This document shows, piece after piece, positions 13,942-21,033 of a stretch of DNA of 21,191 nucleotides (position 1 is the stretch's first letter; each line of letters opens with the position of its first letter). Under the pieces are notes generated by a model. The model had not been told where the DNA came from, made no database searches, and was given only the letters and a program-made list of their open reading frames with translations. The stretch comes from an uncultured Microcaldota archaeon (lineage in GTDB: Archaea > Micrarchaeota > Micrarchaeia > Anstonellales > Bilamarchaeaceae), in contig CAILMU010000209.1 in NCBI GenBank assembly GCA_903835325.1, positions 1 to 21,191 on the forward strand, in the 5' to 3' direction. The position numbers were made by a program, and so were the translations under genes.

Positions 13942-14811
13942 ATGGTCGGTTCATCAAGATTCCTATTATTATTGGGCATATTCGTGGCTCTCGCTATGGT
14001 TTATGCCGGTTGCAGCTCTAACACGAAAGGAGGCAGCTGCAACGACAACGCCAACTGCTATGATTATCAATACTGCAATGCATCCGGGCACAACTGCGCC
14101 ACGCTTCCAGGCTATTGCACAGCTAATTCTGAATGCAACGACAGCCTGCTCAGCTGCGACTCGGCGAAAACGCATAAATGCATCTTCTCAACCGGCAGGT
14201 GCAGGACGAATGCCAACTGCGATATATGGCAGGTATGCGATTCAACCAACTATTGCAGGGCAGCGCCCGGATACTGCGATTCGGACAGCGTGTGCGAACC
14301 CACGTACGAGTTCTGCAACCCGGCCACGAACAAGTGCAGCCCGGCTCCGGGCTATTGCACAAGCGACACCGACTGCGACTCGTGGAAGAAATGCGATGTC
14401 GTGAGCAAACGGTGCTACCTGATAGCCGGGCGCTGCGACCTGGACGGGGACTGCGAGAACTGGCAGAACTGCGACGTGAAGGCCCACAGGTGCGTCGCGA
14501 AATCCGGCTACTGCGTGAACGACGACAACTGCGACACCAGCTGGTCGAAATGCGACATGACGCTCAAGAAATGCGTGGCGAGGCAGGGTTTCTGCGCAGC
14601 CGACAACGAATGCAACGACTGGGAGTTCTGCTCCTCGGGCTCGCACAGGTGCACGCCCCTGAAAGACAGGTGCAGCACTTTCGCGGACTGCGGTTCATGG
14701 CAGTTCTGCGACACGGACCATTACTGCAAGCACCAGTCAGGCTACTGCGACGAGGACAAGAACTGCGTGACCGGCGAGGTATGCAACCAGAACAATCATC
14801 TTTGCCAGTGA
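13942..14811 (+). CDS. Lipoprotein-like protein with ten four-cysteine repeats
   Basis: The 289-aa product begins with a signal peptide (hydrophobic residues about 7-20) ending YAGC, a lipobox-like site whose Cys24 could carry the membrane anchor. The rest is ten repeats of about 25-28 residues with pattern G-[YRF]-C-x(5,6)-C-x(4,6)-C-x(5,6)-C, typically GYCxxDxDCxxWxxCDxxxxRC; the first and last are slightly divergent. That gives 40 cysteines besides the anchor, almost certainly paired as disulfides outside the cell. The pattern recalls small disulfide-knot repeats such as the Dickkopf N-terminal type, found in adhesins and surface proteins. No catalytic motif is present. A role in attachment or as a rigid surface stalk is inference. 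Confidence 0.85.
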   Translation: MVGSSRFLLLLGIFVALAMVYAGCSSNTKGGSCNDNANCYDYQYCNASGHNCATLPGYCTANSECNDSLLSCDSAKTHKCIFSTGRCRTNANCDIWQVCDSTNYCRAAPGYCDSDSVCEPTYEFCNPATNKCSPAPGYCTSDTDCDSWKKCDVVSKRCYLIAGRCDLDGDCENWQNCDVKAHRCVAKSGYCVNDDNCDTSWSKCDMTLKKCVARQGFCAADNECNDWEFCSSGSHRCTPLKDRCSTFADCGSWQFCDTDHYCKHQSGYCDEDKNCVTGEVCNQNNHLCQ

Positions 14812-14833
14812 TTAGCCTGCAGGCGATAACTGC

Positions 14834-14845
14834 TATATTTTTATT
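14834..14845 (+). promoter_or_regulatory. TATA-like box for the 14879 gene
   Basis: The segment TATATTTTTATT predicts a start near 14865, leaving about 14 nt of leader before the ATG at 14879. Confidence 0.35.
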
Positions 14846-14878
14846 TACTTTTCAACACACCTCACTCCTGGCGGAATA

Positions 14879-15796
14879 ATGGCAAATTCGGAGAGGCATG
14901 CTGAGATGAAGATATCCGAGCGCCGCAGCTTGTTTCTGAAAAAAGACGAACTTATTTTCGATTTCAAATTCAGGAAAAAAGCCAAAGCGCTGGTCGAGAA
15001 CCTGCTGAAGCACCTTGAAAAAGGCGATGGCGGCCCGGTCCGCGTTTCTGATATATTCCAGTTCTTCAGGTCCCTCTTCGAGCAGGATATGTTCGTCCCT
15101 AAGCACGCATACCCTTCCTGGGCAGTCTCACCCTGCCTTGCTTTCGAATGTCCATCCGCGCTGTATCCCTGCGGCCCTCCGTCTGGAAATGGCAAGGCGG
15201 GCGCGGCAGGGCTGATTGCAGATGTATACAAAAGCCTGGCGCTGGATGAAAGGGACGCTATCAGGCCGGCCAGATCCCAGATACAAACGATTATCGACGG
15301 ATGGTCAGCCAAATACCAGGATATCGTTTCGATGATCGAACGCGTCTCATACATAGGATTCATCCATCACCCGGAGAATTTCTATGGCATGCCTCGGGAA
15401 GAGCAGCTACATATGGAAGGCGCCAGCCTGGAGGATGTTTTCAATCTCGTTGGCTCTCAACCCGGGTACGAAGCTCTTCGGTACGTTGTCTATCATGAAA
15501 GATGCAAGCATGTCATTCCGCCCGATTGGGGAGCGATACGAATAGCGACCCAATCTGATTGCCGATCAGGCAAAGACAATAGCTACCCAAACAGCTCCAC
15601 AATCATTTCATCAGCCGGCTCGCTCATAGATTTCAAGGTCCTCATCCCCCACGGGTCGGTCCCAGGTGCATTCTTCGAAACCGCGACAATAATCAAAGAT
15701 GGTATCGCACAGCACGCCATCGGCACTCTCTATTCAGGTGAAGAATATGCCATTGCATCAAAAATCAGCCTGTTCAGGATGCAATATTTGACATAG
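14879..15796 (+). CDS. Hypothetical protein, 305 aa
   Basis: I do not recognise this protein. The N-terminal 50 residues are basic and helical (KKAKALVENLLKHLEKGD). A central segment has three closely spaced cysteines (86, 91 and 98) in a Pro-rich stretch, which might bind a metal. The C-terminal half has mixed strand and helix composition. There is no signal peptide or membrane span, so it is probably cytoplasmic. It stands alone between the Cys-rich lipoprotein and endonuclease IV genes, each with its own promoter-like sequence, so context gives no role. The codon use resembles surrounding genes, and the full open frame with a promoter supports a real gene. Confidence 0.7.
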   Translation: MANSERHAEMKISERRSLFLKKDELIFDFKFRKKAKALVENLLKHLEKGDGGPVRVSDIFQFFRSLFEQDMFVPKHAYPSWAVSPCLAFECPSALYPCGPPSGNGKAGAAGLIADVYKSLALDERDAIRPARSQIQTIIDGWSAKYQDIVSMIERVSYIGFIHHPENFYGMPREEQLHMEGASLEDVFNLVGSQPGYEALRYVVYHERCKHVIPPDWGAIRIATQSDCRSGKDNSYPNSSTIISSAGSLIDFKVLIPHGSVPGAFFETATIIKDGIAQHAIGTLYSGEEYAIASKISLFRMQYLT

Positions 15797-15825
15797 AAGC
15801 CCGAAGCTGAGTGCTCCCTGAGCGA

Positions 15826-15835
15826 TTTATTATTT
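15826..15835 (+). promoter_or_regulatory. TATA-like box for the endonuclease IV gene
   Basis: TTTATTATTT is centred 24-25 bp before the ATG at 15855, consistent with a leaderless mRNA. Confidence 0.45.
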
Positions 15836-15854
15836 CTGCGTTTGAAATAGGTGC

Positions 15855-16715
15855 ATGCCATCTTTCCCAAGAATCCGTTTCGGCCCTGCAGGCATCCCAA
15901 TCCAATGCGAGGGTTCCAGCACTCTCGAGGGGGTCCGCTGCTGCAAGGAGCTAGGCCTCAGCGCCATGGAGATGGAGTTCGTCCAGGGGGTCAGGATGAA
16001 GGAGGACGCGGCAATCGAGGTAGGAAAGGCAGCGAAAGAGTTCGACATCTCGATTTCTTCGCACGCCCCGTATTTCGTCAATCTCTGCACGGATGACTCG
16101 CTCAAGCTCGCGAATTCCAAAAAGCACATCATCGGTTCGGCCCGCATCACCGCGCTTGCCGGAGGCAACATAACGGTTTTCCACCCCGGATTCTACCAAA
16201 AACTCACTCCCAAAGAAGCGTTCGATGCGGCAAAAACCAACCTGAAAGCGATCGAATCGGAACTCAAAACCCGGAACATCAAGATACGCCTCGGAGCCGA
16301 GACCGTAGGGAAGAAGAGCGCATTCGGGGGCCTTGACGAGAATATAAAGCTCGCCCAGGAGCTCGACATGGTCGTCCCTGTTCCGGATTTCGCGCATCTG
16401 CACGCAAGAGGGGACCAGAGGCTGAAGACCGAAGATGATTACCGCGCCGTCTTCGACAAGCTGGAGCGCGAACTCTCCGGCATTGATTACATCAGGCATT
16501 TCCACTGCCATTTCTCAGAGATAAACTATTCGGACAAGGGGGAACTCAACCATTTCGCACTCGGGACAAATAACGAGCCCCCAATCAAACCGTTCATGAA
16601 GCTTTTAGCGGAAAACGGCTACTCCGGGACAGTCATCTGCGAGACCCCGAGGCTCGATTACGACTCGCTGATGATGAAAGACGAATACGAACGCGCGTTA
16701 TCGAAAAAGAAGTGA
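15855..16715 (+). CDS. nfo: Endonuclease IV family AP endonuclease
   Basis: The 286-aa protein is a TIM-barrel of the AP endonuclease family 2. The expected metal ligands are in order: His70 (SSHAPYFVNL), His110 (FHPGFY), Glu149 (GAETVGK), Asp178 and His181 (VPDFAHLHA), a His in HFHCHF (217 or 219), Asp228 and His233 (DKGELNHFALG) and Glu263 (VICETP). In Escherichia coli Nfo such residues hold three zinc ions that cleave DNA 5' of abasic sites. The length fits the shorter archaeal members. It should act in base excision repair in the cytoplasm. The context is its own TATA-like box upstream and a degenerate repeat directly after the stop. An endonuclease Q-like gene at the window end points to the same repair theme, but the two are not in one operon. 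Confidence 0.9.
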   Translation: MPSFPRIRFGPAGIPIQCEGSSTLEGVRCCKELGLSAMEMEFVQGVRMKEDAAIEVGKAAKEFDISISSHAPYFVNLCTDDSLKLANSKKHIIGSARITALAGGNITVFHPGFYQKLTPKEAFDAAKTNLKAIESELKTRNIKIRLGAETVGKKSAFGGLDENIKLAQELDMVVPVPDFAHLHARGDQRLKTEDDYRAVFDKLERELSGIDYIRHFHCHFSEINYSDKGELNHFALGTNNEPPIKPFMKLLAENGYSGTVICETPRLDYDSLMMKDEYERALSKKK

Positions 16716-16812
16716 ACAAACGAAGCGAACAGAACACGAAAAAGGAATGAACGAAGCGGACAGAAGACGAAAGCGAACGAACGAAACGGACTGATGATGA
16801 AAAAGAAGTGAA
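16703..16812 (+). repeat. Degenerate repeat and duplicated 3' end after the endonuclease IV gene
   Basis: The 14 bases GAAAAAGAAGTGAA at 16703-16716, which include the stop of the endonuclease IV gene, recur at 16799-16812, exactly 96 bases or 32 codons later. Between them are about three imperfect copies of a purine-rich unit of roughly 30 bases containing AACGAAGCGGACAGAA-like sequence. The frame after the stop stays open until the second copy provides TGA again. Confidence 0.6.
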
Positions 16813-16817
16813 ACCGG

Positions 16818-17726
16818 ATGGAGCTCCTCATAGATTATCTGGAAGATGCTGCTACCTACATCCGGGAGCGCAAGGTCCAATTGAGGAAGTTCGATACGCA
16901 GTACCGCAAGACGTTCGACGAGGACATCAAGAAGGAGATGCACGCGCTCGAAACGGAGATGATGAAGAAGCGCAAGGAGGTGACATACGAGCTCCTCCTC
17001 AACCTGGACGAGTTCCAGAGCCTGAAACGGTACTTCCCGGAGCTCTTCGAAGCGTTCCTGGAGGATCCGGATATCGGGGAGGTCCTCGCCAAGAAATCCT
17101 GGCTCCTCGAGCGGCCTAACCTTCCGCCGAAGATGGCTGCAGACAAGCTTGGCCAGATACAGAAATGGCGGGAGAGGCTCAAGGACGTGGGCATCCACCT
17201 GAAGGGCAAGGGCGGCCTGATAGATACGGGTCCGCTTCTGGAGCGGTATCCGTTCCTTGAAGGGTATGTCTCGGGGAAGATGACCCGGGACGATATAGAC
17301 CTCGCGATAAAGAAGCTGGACCAGTCCCTCATCCGGGAAGGATGGCTCGTCCTCATCAGCGACGAGCTGATAGAGATCCCGGCAAAGAAGTTCATGACGG
17401 AGGCCCTCAAATATTCCTACGAGGAGACCAAAGCCAGAACCGATATGGAGAAGGCGCGCGGCCGGGGGACCACCGCGGAGGTGGGCGCCCTGCGCCGCCT
17501 GGAAAAAGCCCAGAAGAGGAGGGCGCATTACGAGAACATACTCTCCCAGCTCCTCCTCGCCAACCCCGGATACCTGCGCAGATTGAAAGCGAGCAAGCAG
17601 TGGCTCTCGCGCAAAGGCTCGAACTCGCTCGTGAAATTCGCCTCCACAGTCACCCCCCACATGATAAAGGAGATGTCCTGGCTCAAGGAGATGGAGAGGC
17701 GCATCGCGCAGATGGAGAAGAAGTAA
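16818..17726 (+). CDS. Conserved-looking helical protein, 302 aa, unknown function
   Basis: I do not recognise this family. The product is very charged and nearly all helical. It starts with LIDYLEDAATYIRERKVQL and a basic/acidic coiled coil (about 20-60), has a less charged middle with GLIDTGPLLERYPFLEGYVSG around 135-155, and ends with basic helices (about 220-302) that could bind nucleic acid or a partner. There is no signal or membrane segment. The ATG at 16818 lacks a strong ribosome site and no clear TATA-like box precedes it, so it may be co-transcribed with the endonuclease IV gene across the repeat. It converges on the TPR gene with 13 bases between the stops. Confidence 0.75.
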   Translation: MELLIDYLEDAATYIRERKVQLRKFDTQYRKTFDEDIKKEMHALETEMMKKRKEVTYELLLNLDEFQSLKRYFPELFEAFLEDPDIGEVLAKKSWLLERPNLPPKMAADKLGQIQKWRERLKDVGIHLKGKGGLIDTGPLLERYPFLEGYVSGKMTRDDIDLAIKKLDQSLIREGWLVLISDELIEIPAKKFMTEALKYSYEETKARTDMEKARGRGTTAEVGALRRLEKAQKRRAHYENILSQLLLANPGYLRRLKASKQWLSRKGSNSLVKFASTVTPHMIKEMSWLKEMERRIAQMEKK

Positions 17727-17739
17727 GCCCCCGCACGCT

Positions 17740-18261
17740 CTATGAAATAGCGCCTATCTTGTCCATCATCATCTTTTTCCGGGCCTCGCTGATGCGCTTG
17801 TCTTTGCCGAACATGACGGAATAGAAATTCGACAGCAGGCCCTTTGCCCGTTTCGGATCCAGCGAGATCGCTTCCTTCAGCCGGTCGGCCGATCTCGGGT
17901 CGTCCATCATCATGAAGCAGATTCCCAAGAAGAAACGGGAGACGGCGTCCTTGGGTTCCAGGAGCGAAGCCTCCTCGAATGAATGGATGGCATCCTCTAT
18001 CTCGAACATCTCCAGGAACGCCATGCCCTGCGTCCTGAAATACTCTGCTTTCCTGCGTATGGACAATGCTCTTTCGAAGGATTCGTTCGCGGCGTCATAG
18101 CTTTTCAGTTTCAGGGACACCACGCCGCGGAGGTACCACAATTCGTCATCATCCTTGGAGCGGATCAGCATCTGGTCGAGCAGTTCGCCAGCCTCCCTAT
18201 ACCTGCCCTTTGCGAGGTATTCGCGCGCCCTCTCGCCTTCTGCCATGTAGTCTCCATCCAT
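17740..18261 (-). CDS. TPR-repeat protein
   Basis: The 173-aa protein consists of tetratricopeptide-like helix pairs: DDELWYLRGVVSLKLKSYD (about 37-68) and AEYFRTQGMAFLEMFEIED (about 71-105), then a third unit ending LKEAISLDPK. The conserved small and aromatic positions (W-LRG, A--SFE-AL, D/EP-) are visible. There is no signal or membrane segment; such proteins are cytoplasmic binding scaffolds. The start could be ATG 18261 (MDGDY) or ATG 18246 (MAEGE). It is transcribed away from the 18322 gene through a shared AT-rich promoter region and ends 13 bases from the convergent 302-aa gene. The partner is unknown. Confidence 0.85.
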   Translation of the reverse strand: MDGDYMAEGERAREYLAKGRYREAGELLDQMLIRSKDDDELWYLRGVVSLKLKSYDAANESFERALSIRRKAEYFRTQGMAFLEMFEIEDAIHSFEEASLLEPKDAVSRFFLGICFMMMDDPRSADRLKEAISLDPKRAKGLLSNFYSVMFGKDKRISEARKKMMMDKIGAIS

Positions 18262-18287
18262 GCAAGGTTTTAAGAATGATGCTTCGC

Positions 18288-18305
18288 AATATTATTATAA
18301 TATAT
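18288..18305. promoter_or_regulatory. Bidirectional AT-rich promoter
   Basis: The near-palindromic stretch around AATATTATTATAATATAT lies 17-34 bp before the plus-strand ATG at 18322 and 27-44 bp before the minus-strand ATG at 18261. A TATA-like box can be read on both strands, so it probably serves both genes. Confidence 0.5.
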
Positions 18306-18321
18306 CGTATAAAGTGGTCTA

Positions 18322-18648
18322 ATGGCATATAAGGAGGCAGAACAAGACGCGGGGCAAATCCGCGCTGGCATGCAAAACGCGCAGGAAGCCGCTGCTCGAG
18401 TACAAAGCGCGCAGAAGATGCGCGCGCCAGAACGCAGGGAGCTGCCGAGGATAAGCCTCGAAGCGCACAGCCCTATAAACACGATATCCATCGTAGCCGA
18501 CCACTCGCGCATCCCGAGCGACGGGTTCTATCCCGAGGCTCATAGGGCGGATCTTTATGCCCGAATCGCAGTGAATGCGCAAAGGTATCTGCCTGAAGGG
18601 GTTTCTTCGCTCCATGCACGTTTTCAGGCTGCGCTCGAGCGGCTCTGA
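18322..18648 (+). CDS. Small hypothetical protein, 108 aa
   Basis: The N-terminal 35 residues are a Gln/Ala/Glu-rich helix (AEQDAGQIRAGMQNAQEA). The rest includes a hydrophobic strand in SPINTISIVADHS and a helix near the end. No family is recognised and there is no signal or membrane segment. The TATA-like box about 25 bp before the ATG gives a leaderless start and supports a real gene. It is followed after 42 bases by the 18691 gene, which has a ribosome site but no obvious promoter, so the two probably form an operon. Confidence 0.65.
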   Translation: MAYKEAEQDAGQIRAGMQNAQEAAARVQSAQKMRAPERRELPRISLEAHSPINTISIVADHSRIPSDGFYPEAHRADLYARIAVNAQRYLPEGVSSLHARFQAALERL

Positions 18649-18690
18649 AGAAAACGCTCATCTCGCGCAGATAACTATCAAGTGATTCTT

Positions 18691-19014
18691 ATGATAGGTT
18701 CAAGGGATTTACGGCGCAATCTGGCGGCCGATAAGGTGAATCTCACCTTCTATCTGGTCAGCCATAAGGAAGGGAAGAAGCTGCTGAAACCAATCAGTGG
18801 CTGCGACACCCAGATATCCCTGAAGCTCGTGCGCGCAATCCTCGACGATACCGTGATACCCACCTTCTACGAGACGCTCTCGTTGAACCTGATAGAGCGG
18901 GGCATCCCTTCGGGCTCCAAGGTGCAGCTTCGGGCGAAATTCAAACCCACCCACGCCATGCTCGATCCGCAGCTCACAGGGACGAAAGTCCTATGCGAAG
19001 TCAATATACGATAG
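18691..19014 (+). CDS. Small hypothetical protein, 107 aa
   Basis: I do not recognise this protein. It has mixed strand and helix composition (VNLTFYLVSHKEGKK, TQISLKLVRAILDD, SKVQLRAKF, TKVLCEVNIR) and looks like a compact soluble beta-rich domain. A frame starting at GTG 18682 exists, but GTGATT there is read better as the ribosome binding site for ATG 18691, as in the PP2C gene. It is the second gene of a probable two-gene operon, followed by a T-run at 19031-19036. Confidence 0.68.
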   Translation: MIGSRDLRRNLAADKVNLTFYLVSHKEGKKLLKPISGCDTQISLKLVRAILDDTVIPTFYETLSLNLIERGIPSGSKVQLRAKFKPTHAMLDPQLTGTKVLCEVNIR

Positions 19015-19030
19015 GATGTCCGCAAACTCA

Positions 19031-19036
19031 TTTTTT
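19031..19036 (+). terminator. T-run after the 107-aa gene
   Basis: Six T directly follow the end of the two-gene unit, 17 bases after its stop. This is a simple archaeal-type terminator candidate. Confidence 0.35.
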
Positions 19037-19037
19037 C

Positions 19038-19139
19038 GGCGCACGATGCCATGGTGTCTGGAGAAAACATCAGCGACCCACGAGGCGGGCTGGAGACGAG
19101 GTAAATCCGCCTCGTGTATGGGTGAGCCTTAGAGGCGCC
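19038..19139. ncRNA. Possible structured RNA in the gap after guaA
   Basis: The 159-base gap between convergent genes holds a perfect 10-bp stem, CACGAGGCGG (19079-19088) with CCGCCTCGTG (19107-19116), around an 18-base loop, extended by a CC/GG pair. GGCGC (19038-19042) can pair with GCGCC (19135-19139) to close the whole segment. The strand is not decided. It matches none of the SRP, RNase P or C/D-box landmarks that I could check by eye, so the call is tentative. It may instead be a terminator structure shared by the convergent genes. Confidence 0.35.
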
Positions 19140-19173
19140 AAGAAAACCGGGGTCTGAAGAAGACGTGAGATTG

Positions 19174-20139
19174 CTACTCCATCTCTATCGTTCCTGGCGG
19201 CTTGTTCGTGATGTCATACACGACACGCCCGACAGAGCGTATCTCGTTTGTTATCCTTGTCGAAATCTTTTCAAGCGTCTCATGCGGTATATACGAGAAG
19301 CTCGCAGTCATGCCATCAAGGCTCCTAACAGCCCTCACGACGATAGTGTATTGGTATGCCCTTTCATCGCCACGGACCCCGACAGTCTTTGAAGGCAGAA
19401 GCGCAGCGAAATACTGCCACGGCTTCTCCATCCTTCCGGATAGGCTCGCGGCATCCATCTCCGTCTCCACGATATCGCACGCTTCCTGGACGATTTTCAC
19501 CTTCTCCTCGCTCACTTCGCCGACTATCCTGACAGCGAGGGCCGGTCCGGGGAAGGGCTGCCTGTTGAATATGGGTTCAGGAAGCCCAAGTTCGCGCCCG
19601 ACCATCCGCACCTCGTGCTTGTACAATTCGCGGAGCGGTTCGCACAGCTTCAGGTCCATCTTCTCCGGGAGGCCTCCGACATTGTGGTGGCTCTTGATTG
19701 TGTCTCTCCCTAGCCCTCCGCTCTCTATCCAGTCCGGGGCGATGGTGCCCTGTATGAGGAAATCAACGCCCTTTCCCTTGGCTTTCTTGGCCTCCTCCTC
19801 GAAGATGCGCACGAACAGCTCGCCTATTATCTTCCTCTTCTTCTCCGGGTCGGTCGCCCCCGCAAGGGCATCCAGGAACCGTTTGCGCGCATCCACGACG
19901 TTCAGGTCCATCCCGACCGATTCGGCAGCCTTCTTCACCTTGGCTGTCTCGTCCTTGCGCATCAGGCCGTTGTCCACATAGACGACGATGAGCTGCCCCG
20001 GGACCGCCTTGTTCGCCAAGGTCGCCGCTACGAAGGAATCCACACCGCCGGATACCGCTGTTATCGCTTTCTTGTCTCGAATCGTCTTCTTGATGTCCTC
20101 GAGGGATCCAGCTATGAATTTCTTCGGGTCAAAAGGCAT
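19174..20139 (-). CDS. guaA: GMP synthase, ATP-pyrophosphatase subunit B
   Basis: The 321-aa enzyme adenylates XMP with ATP and aminates it to GMP, the last step of guanine nucleotide synthesis. The PP-loop SGGVDS is at residues 30-35, and IQGTIAPDWIES, SHHNVGG, FNRQPFPGPALAVRI and the terminal VVYDITNKPPGTIE are hallmark segments. As in most archaea, the glutaminase is not fused, and it is not in this window, so a separate subunit A is expected elsewhere to supply ammonia. The start ATG 20139 follows GGTGA by five bases; the in-frame ATG at 20151 lies before that site. A TATA-like TTTTATG (20180-20186) precedes it. The last residues are IEME where IEWE is usual. Confidence 0.95.
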   Translation of the reverse strand: MPFDPKKFIAGSLEDIKKTIRDKKAITAVSGGVDSFVAATLANKAVPGQLIVVYVDNGLMRKDETAKVKKAAESVGMDLNVVDARKRFLDALAGATDPEKKRKIIGELFVRIFEEEAKKAKGKGVDFLIQGTIAPDWIESGGLGRDTIKSHHNVGGLPEKMDLKLCEPLRELYKHEVRMVGRELGLPEPIFNRQPFPGPALAVRIVGEVSEEKVKIVQEACDIVETEMDAASLSGRMEKPWQYFAALLPSKTVGVRGDERAYQYTIVVRAVRSLDGMTASFSYIPHETLEKISTRITNEIRSVGRVVYDITNKPPGTIEME

Positions 20140-20179
20140 GATTGTCACCATTGAATATTCCTATCATTTGAGGATATGG

Positions 20180-20186
20180 CATAAAA
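20180..20186 (-). promoter_or_regulatory. TATA-like box for guaA
   Basis: TTTTATG on the minus strand predicts a start near 20158 and a leader of about 19 nt carrying GGTGA before the ATG at 20139. Confidence 0.4.
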
Positions 20187-20213
20187 GGGGTTATGCTAAG
20201 GCTGAAATCCGCG

Positions 20214-20990
20214 CTATCCAATCTTCAGCATCGAACTGTTCAGCAGGTATATCAAGCCCAGCGGTATCGCATAGGACAATATCGTCAGGATGAGGGCGTG
20301 GAAGAACCTGATGCTGTGCGCCTTCGAATATGCCTTAGGCGTCACATAGAGCAGCAGGTACGCCAATATGATGATATATGCGATAACAACCAGCGTCCCG
20401 AGGCAATAGATGATTCCGAACAGCATCACCAGGGACATGATCGCACGCGACAGGCCTACCAGAGAAGACAGGTAGAACTGGGTGGAGAGCGTCCCTTTCC
20501 CGTGCGTCGCTTTCGCGAGGAGATAGACGATGCCTTCTATCACAAGCGTGAAAAGCAGGCTGAGCGGCACGAACAGGGCCGCAGTTGCGCTCGCCGGCCC
20601 CATCGCTGAATTCACGGCGGCGTCCACGCTGCCGGCCACCTGCTGCCTGACCGCATCGTACGTATACGCCTGAAGGTATGCCTGGGCGATGAACCCGAAC
20701 CAGATTATGAGCGCGCAAAGTATGCTGGCAGCGAGGAAAATCAGGAAACCTGCCCGGAAATCGGCTTTCTGTATCCGTTCATTGAAAATCCCATCTATCC
20801 CCCTGGGATCGAACAATCCTTTGGCAGCCACATATCCGTCGTTCAGGACAGCAGTCGGCCATACGAAGAAATCAAAGAAATTTTTCGCAGCGCTTTTCAG
20901 CTTCTGGTATGCCCTCTCGCCTTCGCTGACGCCTGAGGCATCCGCATCCTTGCTCCCTGTTCGCTTCTGTGGGGTTTTCACAGCTTGCAT
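20214..20990 (-). CDS. Yip1-family integral membrane protein
   Basis: The 258-aa protein has a soluble N-terminus of about 75 residues, then five hydrophobic helices (about 80-102, 136-158, 175-195, 197-217 and 228-250). The segment AKATHGKGTLSTQFYLSSLVGL between helices 2 and 3 is characteristic of the Yip1 domain. Yip1 proteins act in membrane traffic in eukaryotes; archaeal and bacterial members have no settled role. The N-terminal segment WPTAVLNDGYVAAKGLFDP is also family-like. It is transcribed divergently from the PHP gene with 43 bases between starts and followed by guaA, from which it may be independent since guaA has its own TATA-like box. Confidence 0.78.
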   Translation of the reverse strand: MQAVKTPQKRTGSKDADASGVSEGERAYQKLKSAAKNFFDFFVWPTAVLNDGYVAAKGLFDPRGIDGIFNERIQKADFRAGFLIFLAASILCALIIWFGFIAQAYLQAYTYDAVRQQVAGSVDAAVNSAMGPASATAALFVPLSLLFTLVIEGIVYLLAKATHGKGTLSTQFYLSSLVGLSRAIMSLVMLFGIIYCLGTLVVIAYIIILAYLLLYVTPKAYSKAHSIRFFHALILTILSYAIPLGLIYLLNSSMLKIG

Positions 20991-21003
20991 TCAACCAGCC
21001 TAA

Positions 21004-21011
21004 ATTTAAAT
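21004..21011 (+). promoter_or_regulatory. TATA-like box for the PHP-domain gene
   Basis: TTTAAATG is centred about 26 bp before the ATG at 21034, so the mRNA should be leaderless. The surrounding AAATTTAAAT is palindromic and could also serve the divergent Yip1 gene, although its spacing to that start is short. Confidence 0.4.
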
Positions 21012-21033
21012 GATTTGTCCGCCATTCCACCCC

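Noticed and set aside
13990..14811. CRISPR or DNA tandem repeat array
   Set aside because: The regularity is at the protein level (cysteine spacing). The DNA of the repeats differs and there are no constant repeats separated by unique spacers. No CRISPR array is visible elsewhere in the window.
19202..19981. 259-codon plus-strand frame opposite guaA
   Set aside because: guaA on the minus strand has unmistakable family motifs along its whole length; the plus frame is its shadow.
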